8,567 nt of DNA, from positions 1 to 8,567 of the forward strand of contig NZ_JBQCDF010000283.1 of assembly GCF_051961495.1 (NCBI RefSeq), read 5' to 3'. Numbering within the stretch: position 1 is the first letter of the stretch; each line of letters begins with the position of its first letter. Both the position numbers and the translations under genes were made by a program. The DNA comes from Cytophaga sp051961495 (GTDB lineage Bacteria > Bacteroidota > Bacteroidia > Cytophagales > Cytophagaceae). Shown here in pieces: positions 1 to 5,050 of the stretch. The notes beneath the pieces were generated by a model. It was not told the DNA's origin. It ran no database searches and worked only from the letters and a program-made list of their open reading frames with translations.

Positions 1-22
1 TGGTGTTTTTATAATAATTAGT

Positions 23-559
23 TCACTGAATCTGTTTCAACAGAGATTTCATCAAGACATCCAAAGCAGCAGTTGTCTGTGTATCGATTTCTTTAGCTGC
101 AGAAATTTTACTCCGCGCTCCCTGGATCAATACTTTTGCCTGCGGATCAAGTTCCTGCTGAATCAATGTTTTCATAATCAGATCGAGCGATTCAAAAGCT
201 TTATCGCCCAGACTGGATGCCACAATGATTGCGCACGGCTTTCCAGAAAATACAGTAGTTGCAACTGTCCATTCCAACGCATTCTTCAAAACCGCCGGGA
301 TGCTGAACACATATTCAGGAGTGCAAATAATAACGCCGTCCGCATTTGTCACTGCGCTTATAAACTCCTGAACACTCACTGGCAGATTTTCTGCGAGGTC
401 CGGATTAAAATGTGGTAATACTGAAAGATCAAATGATACATTCAGGTCAATACAATCTGCATAAACAGCTGCCAGATGCTGCAGGATCCTTTCATTCGCC
501 GAGCCTTTTCTCACACTTCCGGAAAGGGCCAGAATATTTTTTTTATTTGCAGTACTCAT
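23..559 (-). CDS. NADPH-dependent FMN reductase family protein (flavodoxin-like fold)
   Basis: Predicted cytosolic flavoprotein of the NADPH-dependent FMN reductase family (SsuE/ChrR/azoreductase-like), which transfers hydride from NAD(P)H through bound FMN to quinones, azo dyes, metals or free flavin. The 178-residue product shows the family hallmarks. A phosphate-binding loop SGSVRKGSAN at about residues 13-22 fits GSxRxxSxN, and PEYVFSIPAVLKNALEW at 81-97 is the flavin-contacting PEYNxSxPxxLKNAxDW signature, with V in place of the usual N. Length is normal for the family. An in-frame TTG lies six bases upstream (563-565), but the ATG at 557-559 is the more natural start. The gene is divergent from the DUF1905 gene across a spacer of about 105 bp. 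The physiological substrate cannot be read from sequence; general quinone/flavin reduction is inference. Confidence 0.9.
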   Translation of the reverse strand: MSTANKKNILALSGSVRKGSANERILQHLAAVYADCIDLNVSFDLSVLPHFNPDLAENLPVSVQEFISAVTNADGVIICTPEYVFSIPAVLKNALEWTVATTVFSGKPCAIIVASSLGDKAFESLDLIMKTLIQQELDPQAKVLIQGARSKISAAKEIDTQTTAALDVLMKSLLKQIQ

Positions 560-665
560 TTCCAAATCAAACCATTTTCATTCAAAAAATAAACTGATGC
601 GGATAAATAATTCCGCCTCTGTATTATTATTTTGAGTTCTATCAATGCTTTTTTAAATTGAATGA
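560..665. promoter_or_regulatory. Divergent promoter region between FMN reductase and DUF1905 genes
   Basis: This 106-bp AT-rich spacer must carry the start signals of both flanking genes. On the plus strand TTATTTTG (627-634) matches seven of eight positions of the Bacteroidota -7 element TAnnTTTG if one mismatch is allowed, about 32 bp before the DUF1905 start. A small dyad GCGGA-N8-TCCGC lies at 599-616, roughly in the middle. No obvious -33 TTG partner is seen, so exact promoters are unproven. Confidence 0.35.
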
Positions 666-1175
666 ATGAAAACATTCAAAGCAGTTATTCAGAAGTTTGA
701 GAAGAATGGTGAAAAAACCGGATGGAGCTTTATCTATATTCCCATAGATGTTTCTGAAGCATTGGCTCCGGGCAACAGGAAAGGTTTTCGGGTAAAAGGT
801 ACACTTGACAAATTTGCTATCGAGGGTGTTGCTCTTATCCCCATGGGTGATGGAGAATTCATCATGCCCATCAACGCAGGCATGCGTAAAGGCACGCATA
901 AGGCTACCGGCAGTACATTAACGGTACGTATTGAATACGATCCGAAAGCATATGAATTAAACGCTGATTTTATCATGTGCCTGGAAGATGTTCCCCGTGC
1001 ACATGCTTATTTTAAAGGTCTCACAAAGTCTCACCAGAACTATTTTTCAAAGTGGATCGATTCCGCTAAAACAGAAACAACCAAATCCAAACGAATTACG
1101 CAATCCATACAAGCCCTGGAAATGCATTTGAGCTATTCAGAAATGATACGGATGAATAAGGGAGAAAAATTATGA
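666..1175 (+). CDS. DUF1905 / YdeI (OmpD-associated)-like protein
   Basis: The 169-residue product has two recognisable parts. Residues about 4-92 form a beta-rich DUF1905 domain (GWSFIYIPIDVSEAL, then a FRVKGTLDKFAIEGVALIPMG-type strand pattern, then a GTHKATGSTLTVRIEYD-like strand). Residues about 108-165 match the C-terminal helical part of YdeI/OmdA-type 'bacteriocin-protection' proteins (FKGLTKSHQNYFSKWIDSAK, then ETTKSKRITQSIQALE). No catalytic residues are known for these domains and the biochemical role is unknown; it is probably cytosolic, as there is no signal peptide. The start is ATG 666; an overlapping ATG at 662 is in another frame. The TGA stop (1173-1175) lies inside the first copy of a 7-bp tandem repeat, so the repeat array abuts or slightly overlaps the coding end. 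The gene converges on the DHS-like gene. Confidence 0.85.
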   Translation: MKTFKAVIQKFEKNGEKTGWSFIYIPIDVSEALAPGNRKGFRVKGTLDKFAIEGVALIPMGDGEFIMPINAGMRKGTHKATGSTLTVRIEYDPKAYELNADFIMCLEDVPRAHAYFKGLTKSHQNYFSKWIDSAKTETTKSKRITQSIQALEMHLSYSEMIRMNKGEKL

Positions 1176-1215
1176 ATTATGAATTATGAATTATGAATTA
1201 TGAATTATGAATTAT
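1168..1215 (+). repeat. Heptanucleotide tandem repeat array, (TATGAAT)6
   Basis: Six perfect copies of TATGAAT run from 1171 to 1212, with partial copies on both sides. The first copy contains the TGA stop codon of the DUF1905 gene. Because the period of 7 is coprime with 3, the array carries a stop codon in every reading frame on both strands. It mirrors the array at 1273-1316. It resembles the short tandemly repeated heptanucleotides known from cyanobacterial intergenic DNA, but identity with any named family is not claimed. Confidence 0.9.
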
Positions 1216-1244
1216 TTGATCTTTTTATTTCTTTATATAAAATA

Positions 1245-1271
1245 AAAGGTCCGACATTACATCGAACCTTT
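1245..1271 (-). terminator. Rho-independent terminator of the DHS-like gene
   Basis: The arms AAAGGTCCGA (1245-1254) and TCGAACCTTT (1262-1271) pair over nine of ten positions around a 7-nt loop. Read on the minus strand the stem is followed by a T-rich tail (TTTTATTTTATAT), so it best serves the DHS-like transcript. On the plus strand the tail is less T-rich, although the DUF1905 transcript may use the same stem. The terminator is bracketed by the two opposed heptad arrays. Confidence 0.8.
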
Positions 1272-1272
1272 C

Positions 1273-1316
1273 ATTCATAATTTATAATTTATAATTTATA
1301 ATTCATAATTATAATT
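1273..1316 (-). repeat. Heptanucleotide tandem repeat array, (ATTYATA)5 plus degenerate copy
   Basis: Five full copies read ATTCATA, ATTTATA, ATTTATA, ATTTATA, ATTCATA (1273-1307). A 6-bp copy lacking one base and a partial ATT follow, reaching into the TAA stop codon of the DHS-like gene (1315-1317). On the minus strand the units read TATGAAT/TATAAAT, the same unit in the same sense relative to the upstream gene as in the array at 1168-1215. The two arrays therefore form a large interrupted inverted repeat. Confidence 0.88.
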
Positions 1317-2289
1317 ACCATCCCAGCAGGTAAGCAAAAATCAGCGGCGCCACAATTGTAGCATCCGACTCCACAATAAACTTAGGTGTATTGATATCTA
1401 ATTTACCCCAGGTAATTTTTTCATTCGGTACAGCTCCTGAATAAGATCCGTAAGAAGTAGTTGAATCAGAGATCTGGCAGAAATAACTCCAGAACGGAAT
1501 ATTCTCCATTTCCATATCCTGGTATAACATTGGTACCACGCAGATCGGGAAATCACCGGCAATACCGCCGCCAATCTGGAAGAAGCCCACGCCTTTGCCT
1601 TCAGAGTTTTTCACATACCAGTCAGACAACCACATCATGTATTCAATACCAGACTTCATCGTTGTTGGCTTAAATTCACCTTTGATACAGTATGAAGCGA
1701 AGATATTACCCATGGTGGAATCTTCCCAGCCCGGTACAATGATCGGAAGGTTTTTCTCAGCTGCAGCAAGCATCCAGGAGTTCTTCGGATCGATTTCATA
1801 ATATTGTTCAAGCTCTTTGCTCAACAACATTTTGTACATGAACTCATGCGGGAAATAACGCTCGCCTGCTTTATCAGCATCGTTCCAGACTTTATATAAA
1901 TGTTTCTGTAATCTTCTGAATGCTTCTTCTTCCGGAATACAGGTATCTGTAACGCGGTTGTAATGATTTTCCAACAAATCCCATTCATCCTGCGGACTTA
2001 AATCACGGTAGTTTGGTACACGCTTGTAGTGTGAGTGCGCAACCAGATTCATGATATCTTCTTCCAGGTTTGCGCCTGTACAGGAAATAATCTGAACTTT
2101 ATCCTGACGGATCATTTCCGCCAAAGACTTACCCAATTCTGCTGTACTCATTGCACCGGCAAGAGTAATCATCATTTTTCCGCCTTCTAATAAATGCGTT
2201 TCATATCCTTTTGCTGCATCTACTAAAGCCGCTGCATTGAAGTGCAGATAATGTTCCTGAATGAACTTGGAAATAGGTCCTTTTGACAT
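1315..2289 (-). CDS. Deoxyhypusine synthase-like protein (PF01916-type), catalytic lysine replaced
   Basis: The 324-residue product aligns along its length with deoxyhypusine synthase (DHS), the NAD-dependent enzyme that moves the aminobutyl group of spermidine to a lysine of eIF5A. Visible landmarks are MSTAELGKSLAEMIR (47-61), the NAD-binding-type SCTGANLEED (69-78), NRVTDTCIPEEE (111-122), PIIVPGWEDSTMGN (182-195), GGG at 240-242, and the C-terminal SDSTTSYGSYSGA then ITWGKL (292-297) and ESDATIVAPL (307-316). The key difference is at the active site. Human DHS has GGGVVKHH with catalytic Lys329, while this protein has GGGIAGDF, placing Gly245 at the lysine position. Bacteria lack eIF5A, so the substrate is probably a small amine or polyamine, or the role is different; this is inference. 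An upstream in-frame TTG (2364) is less likely than ATG 2289, where the conserved sequence begins. Confidence 0.9.
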   Translation of the reverse strand: MSKGPISKFIQEHYLHFNAAALVDAAKGYETHLLEGGKMMITLAGAMSTAELGKSLAEMIRQDKVQIISCTGANLEEDIMNLVAHSHYKRVPNYRDLSPQDEWDLLENHYNRVTDTCIPEEEAFRRLQKHLYKVWNDADKAGERYFPHEFMYKMLLSKELEQYYEIDPKNSWMLAAAEKNLPIIVPGWEDSTMGNIFASYCIKGEFKPTTMKSGIEYMMWLSDWYVKNSEGKGVGFFQIGGGIAGDFPICVVPMLYQDMEMENIPFWSYFCQISDSTTSYGSYSGAVPNEKITWGKLDINTPKFIVESDATIVAPLIFAYLLGW

Positions 2290-2410
2290 ATTTATTTGAA
2301 TGTTAAATAGAATAATAGCCTGCAAGTTACACCATTCTATTGAAAACTTATAAATATGGGCCAAAACCTATATTATTTAATCATTACCCCTTGAAAATGA
2401 GAATTGTTGA

Positions 2411-2618
2411 GGATTTGGATTATTGGATTAAGGCAAAATTCGAACTAGACGTGTGCATGCATTTTAGATCTAATGATTGAACCGTTTAAGACTTAAATTT
2501 ATATTAAAATCATTTTTTGATTCTGAAAAGAAATATTAGCTCAAAGATTGGTGTTTTATAGTCAGGATAAATAGGATTCTTAATCCCAATTTTACCATAA
2601 TCCTGTAAATCCCAATCC
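2411..2618. repeat. Imperfect inverted repeat built from GGATT / AATCC words
   Basis: On the left, GGATT occurs at 2411, 2417 and 2425. On the right, AATCC occurs at 2582, 2599, 2608 and 2614. The reverse complement of 2599-2618 (GGATT-G-GGATT-TACA-GGATT) closely mirrors 2411-2429 (GGATT-T-GGATT-ATT-GGATT). A short hairpin, GGATT-CTT-AATCC, lies at 2574-2586. The arrangement looks like an intergenic repeat element rather than unique sequence; its copy number in the genome is unknown. Confidence 0.5.
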
Positions 2619-2639
2619 AGACAATAGTGTTGAGAATTA

Positions 2640-2670
2640 ATTCATCATTCATCATTCATAATTCATAATT
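2640..2670 (-). repeat. Third heptanucleotide array, (ATTCATM)4
   Basis: Four full heptads, ATTCATC, ATTCATC, ATTCATA, ATTCATA, are followed by a partial ATT. The unit is the same as in the arrays at 1168-1215 and 1273-1316, in the minus-strand sense, with C in place of A at the last position of two copies. It ends 12 bp before a possible TTG start and 60 bp before the ATG start of the next gene, in the 5' region rather than at a gene end. Confidence 0.8.
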
Positions 2671-2730
2671 AAAACCCTGTTTTTGCGTAATTTGTATCTG
2701 CATGTGAATTGTTTAAACCATGCCGTATTT

Positions 2731-3390
2731 ATGGAAGGACAAATTAATCCGGAAAACTGGAAAGATATATTTTCAGATACTTTATACATCATTACAGACC
2801 CGAATGGCGTAACAGCAGCCCCACTTGTTGCAGAAAAAGGTAAACCTGTAGCTACAGAAGCTGTTGTTGAAGCTCCTAAAACTGCAATACCTGTTACCCC
2901 TGCAGCACCAGCTTCACCTGCTATTCCAAAGACTCCGGCTATACCCTCTATTCCTGCCGCACCATCCGCAGCAGTGAAAGAACAGGCTGTACCTAAAGCT
3001 GCAGAACCGGTTGTATTAAAACCAAGCGGCAAATACAGCAATGGTATTCTGATACTCATGCATGCATCCTATACAAACACTCCTGCTCAACTCGAAATGC
3101 TGGGCAAGATCGTTAAAGCGGTCCAGCTTGATTATGCAGACTGCGGTGTGCTGCAAACAACACATCCGGTTTCACTAAAAGACATTGAAACACTGAAGCC
3201 ACGGATTATTTTATCTTTCGGTTTACCTGCTGATGCATTCACGCCTCGCCTGCCGAAAGATTTGTATGCCATACAAAAACATAATGCCACTACAATCCTT
3301 TTAGCAGATTCCCTTGCCAAACTGGAAACAACCGTGGCGCTAAAAAGCAGCTTATGGAATGCCATGAAAGAAATGTTTGGCATCAAATAA
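2731..3390 (+). CDS. Pro/Ala-linker protein with possible DNA polymerase III psi/UDG-like C-terminal domain
   Basis: Not confidently recognised. The 219-residue product (from ATG 2731) has a short N-terminal segment (1-26), a long low-complexity Pro/Ala/Val/Lys linker (about 27-100, with P-x-x-P spacing such as SPAIPKTPAIPSIP), and a compact C-terminal domain (about 104-219). That domain has a hydrophobic strand GILILMHAS, a helix with LGKIVKAVQL, a strand RIILSFG (158-164), and the ending LADSLAKLETTVALKSSLWNAMK-like helix pair. The pattern of a strand ending in FG and a final 'L..K..LW..M' helix recalls HolD, the psi subunit of the polymerase III clamp loader, which has a uracil-DNA-glycosylase-like fold. 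This is inference from pattern only. An in-frame TTG at 2683 would add 16 residues; I prefer the ATG because a possible TAATTTG -7-like element overlaps the longer reading. It heads a run of three plus-strand genes. Confidence 0.65.
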   Translation: MEGQINPENWKDIFSDTLYIITDPNGVTAAPLVAEKGKPVATEAVVEAPKTAIPVTPAAPASPAIPKTPAIPSIPAAPSAAVKEQAVPKAAEPVVLKPSGKYSNGILILMHASYTNTPAQLEMLGKIVKAVQLDYADCGVLQTTHPVSLKDIETLKPRIILSFGLPADAFTPRLPKDLYAIQKHNATTILLADSLAKLETTVALKSSLWNAMKEMFGIK

Positions 3391-3443
3391 GTACATATCA
3401 AATTTAATTAATTACATACGTACACCCACTTCCTCAATTTAAC

Positions 3444-4088
3444 ATGAGCAGAAATCTGTTTTTATGTATCGCTTTATTTTTTACAGTTACTGTATACGGT
3501 CAATCCAATGCAGAAGTATTTGATTACGGTACGTTTGAAAATAATGTATACACCAATTCTTATTTTAATTTAAAAATCGATGTGCCACCAACATGGAAGG
3601 TGCATTCAAAAGAACAAACCGATACCATCATTTCAAAGGCGATGAAAAAGATGACCGACAAAGATGCCACCCTAAAGCCTTTGTTTAATCCTAAAGATAT
3701 CAAAGATGCAGTATTAATAATGGCTAATCAATACCGGATCGGTGCGGCTGTAGATTTCAATCCGGGTTTTGTGATCATGGCTGAAAATATCATGGATTAT
3801 CCGGAAATTGAAACCGAAGCAATGTATCTGGGCCAGGTAAAAAAATTATTACTCCGCACAAAATCCAATTACGTGATCAATGATAAGATCAGTAAAGAAA
3901 AATTTAACGGAGTCACTTTTTATAAATTTTCTCTTTCCCTAAAGAACGCTGGATCTGTAGAAATAAAACAAACCTATTATTCATTATTGAAAAAAGGATT
4001 TAGTCTTGGTATCGTTACCACATACAACACCAAGGCTCAGAAAAAGGAATTAGATAAAATTCTCAAAACGCTTCAGATTTCGAACTAA
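3444..4088 (+). CDS. Secreted protein of unknown function (PsbP/DUF1795-like pattern)
   Basis: The 214-residue product starts with a clear signal peptide: a basic start (MSRN), a hydrophobic core (LFLCIALFFTVTV) and a likely cleavage just before Gln20 (VYG|Q), the style typical of Bacteroidota exported proteins. The single Cys8 sits inside the hydrophobic core and is not a lipobox, so the mature protein is probably free in the periplasm or outside. The mature part is a predicted mixed alpha/beta domain. The segment NSYFNLKIDVPPTWKV (about 38-53) has the form seen in PsbP-, DcrB- or DUF1795-like proteins, where a beta hairpin precedes 'P..W'. The C-terminal helix KKELDKILKTLQ also fits. No catalytic motif is visible and the function is unknown. 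The gene lies 53 bp after the previous gene and 50 bp before the rhodanese-like gene, so co-transcription is plausible. Confidence 0.8.
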   Translation: MSRNLFLCIALFFTVTVYGQSNAEVFDYGTFENNVYTNSYFNLKIDVPPTWKVHSKEQTDTIISKAMKKMTDKDATLKPLFNPKDIKDAVLIMANQYRIGAAVDFNPGFVIMAENIMDYPEIETEAMYLGQVKKLLLRTKSNYVINDKISKEKFNGVTFYKFSLSLKNAGSVEIKQTYYSLLKKGFSLGIVTTYNTKAQKKELDKILKTLQISN

Positions 4089-4138
4089 ATATTATACAAA
4101 CCGGTTATTTCTTTTGTAATCTTTATCTGTATACCATT

Positions 4139-4555
4139 ATGAAAAAAAGTCTTCATGCAGTTTTACTTCTTTCAACAATCATTATTGCTGTAGCATTTTC
4201 TTATCCCGCAGAAAAATTGATCGAGCCGGCGCAACTTGCGGCAGTATTGCAAAACCCCGCTGCTAAGAAGCCTGCCATATACAACGTTGGACCGATGGCT
4301 ATGATTCCGGATGCCGTGCTGATTGGAGAAACCATTAATCCTGCCAATCAAACAAAAATAAAAACTGCTTTGAAGGATGTTCCCAGAGACAAAGAGATTG
4401 TTATTTATTGCGGATGCTGCAAAATAGAAGACTGCTGGAACATTCACGAAGCAAGTACCATTTTAACAAATATGGGATTTACCAATTTTAAAATTCTGAA
4501 TATAAAAACGGATTTTAAAACAGATTGGTCAGACAAAAAATATCCTGTAAAATAA
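4139..4555 (+). CDS. Exported rhodanese-like protein with Cys-rich active loop
   Basis: The 138-residue product has a signal peptide or membrane anchor (MKKSLHAVLLLSTIIIAVAF, residues 1-20) followed by one rhodanese-type domain. The predicted catalytic cysteine is Cys91, after the strand EIVIY, in the loop CGCCKIEDCWNI (91-102). The domain ends with the usual ILTNMGFTNFKIL helix-strand pair (108-120) and a DW..KKYPV tail (129-137). Rhodaneses carry a persulfide on the loop cysteine and move sulfane sulfur. Four cysteines in nine residues (91, 93, 94, 99) are unusual compared with the classic CxxxxR loop and suggest metal binding, disulfide chemistry or detoxification, though this CGCC...C form recurs in a subgroup of exported rhodanese-like proteins. 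The start is ATG 4139, with no good Shine-Dalgarno sequence. It is the last gene of the plus-strand run and converges on the 69-aa gene. Confidence 0.82.
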   Translation: MKKSLHAVLLLSTIIIAVAFSYPAEKLIEPAQLAAVLQNPAAKKPAIYNVGPMAMIPDAVLIGETINPANQTKIKTALKDVPRDKEIVIYCGCCKIEDCWNIHEASTILTNMGFTNFKILNIKTDFKTDWSDKKYPVK

Positions 4556-4558
4556 AAA

Positions 4559-4591
4559 AACAAGGAGCACGCCGAGCCGGTGATCCTTGTT
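4559..4591 (-). terminator. Rho-independent terminator of the 69-aa gene
   Basis: AACAAGGA (4559-4566) pairs perfectly with TCCTTGTT (4584-4591), and a further CAC/GTG pairing is possible inside. On the minus strand the stem is followed by a run of T (TTTTTATTTTA), giving a good intrinsic terminator 20 bp after the stop of the small minus-strand gene. On the plus strand no T-run follows, so it would end the rhodanese transcript less efficiently. Confidence 0.8.
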
Positions 4592-4611
4592 CATGCATAT
4601 AAGCGGACTAC

Positions 4612-4821
4612 TTATGCAACTGCAATTACCTTTGCACCAATACTAACCTGCGCCGTAGAATCAAGATCCATTTTATAATGTACAACAATCGCATTGGTAT
4701 ACCTTCTTATTACTGGCAAGATTTCTTTTAAACGTTCCTTGTTATTACTGTTCATCAGTATTTCGATAAATGATTCATTTGTCCATTTAACTAATTTTAA
4801 TTCTTTTTCAACTTGTTCCAT
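4612..4821 (-). CDS. Small hypothetical protein (69 aa)
   Basis: Not recognised. The product is a 69-residue, probably cytosolic protein. The N-terminal half is charged and helical (MEQVEKELKLVKW, then SFIEILMNSNNKERLKEILPVIRRY), and the C-terminal half looks beta-rich (AIVVHYKMDLDSTAQVSIGAKVIAVA). It has no cysteine, signal peptide or membrane segment. Support for it being a real gene comes from the good intrinsic terminator only 20 bp downstream of the stop, the 230-bp spacer upstream, and the lack of any competing frame. An AAAAGATCTTTT palindrome lies 18 bp before the start. No clear TAnnTTTG promoter was found on this strand. It could be a small stress or adaptor protein, but nothing in the sequence shows it. 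Confidence 0.6.
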   Translation of the reverse strand: MEQVEKELKLVKWTNESFIEILMNSNNKERLKEILPVIRRYTNAIVVHYKMDLDSTAQVSIGAKVIAVA

Positions 4822-4838
4822 GTAGTAATGTTTATGTT

Positions 4839-4850
4839 AAAAGATCTTTT
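4839..4850. promoter_or_regulatory. 12-bp palindrome AAAAGATCTTTT upstream of the 69-aa gene
   Basis: This perfect 12-bp palindrome lies 18 bp upstream of the start of the small minus-strand gene, within its likely leader or promoter. It may be an operator, but the sequence is AT-rich and such palindromes arise by chance, so the assignment is weak. Confidence 0.25.
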
Positions 4851-5002
4851 ATGCATACATTAAAGTAAAGTGACTTCTTATGTATACCAGATTTAATAAC
4901 GGATTCAGCGTTTGCCCGGATGAAAAAAAATCAAATAAGTTATCCCCATTTTTACAATAATGCTACATGTCAATTACATGATTTGAATTTCATTCCTTAT
5001 CT

Positions 5003-5016
5003 TTCAGTAAGCTGAA
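5003..5016. promoter_or_regulatory. Dyad TTCAG-N4-CTGAA upstream of the Crp/Fnr-family gene
   Basis: Five-base inverted half-sites TTCAG (5003-5007) and CTGAA (5012-5016) are separated by four bases. This is the geometry of Fnr-type boxes (TTGAT-N4-ATCAA). The site lies 35 bp before the start of a gene for a Crp/Fnr-family protein, so autoregulation is a reasonable guess. The half-site differs from classical Fnr and Crp sites. Confidence 0.35.
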
Positions 5017-5050
5017 TTTTCTATACATTCATTTGAAATAATTACATACT

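Larger units (their letters stand above)
2290..2682. other. Gene-free spacer with promoter and dispersed-type repeats
   Basis: About 390 bp without a convincing gene lie between the divergent DHS-like gene and the next plus-strand gene. The spacer must hold the DHS-like promoter; on the minus strand TAGGTTTT and TAAGTTTT are near matches to TAnnTTTG, neither exact. It also holds a palindrome TTTAAG-A-CTTAAA (2485-2497), three spaced GGATT words (2411-2429), four AATCC words (2582-2618) forming their inverted counterpart, and a heptad array (2640-2670). The region 2431-2570 otherwise shows nothing I can interpret. Confidence 0.6.

Noticed and set aside
1171..1316. CRISPR array
   Set aside because: The repeats are directly adjacent 7-mers without spacers, and no cas genes are nearby.
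2290..2364. N-terminal extension of the DHS-like protein from a TTG start
   Set aside because: The added 25 residues lie upstream of where DHS-like similarity begins, the start is TTG, and the DNA is AT-rich spacer; ATG 2289 fits better.
2411..2670. Insertion sequence or transposon remnant
   Set aside because: Inverted repeats are imperfect and short, there is no transposase fragment, and no target-site duplication is visible.
2652..3059. Minus-strand reading frame giving a Gly/Ala-rich, collagen-like protein
   Set aside because: It is the antisense of the Pro/Ala linker of the plus-strand gene; Pro/Ala codons read backwards give Gly/Ala/Ser. It starts in coding DNA and runs into the heptad repeat.
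4822..5050. Riboswitch or small RNA in the spacer before the regulator gene
   Set aside because: Only short AT-rich dyads are present; no conserved aptamer-like core or internal terminator can be seen.
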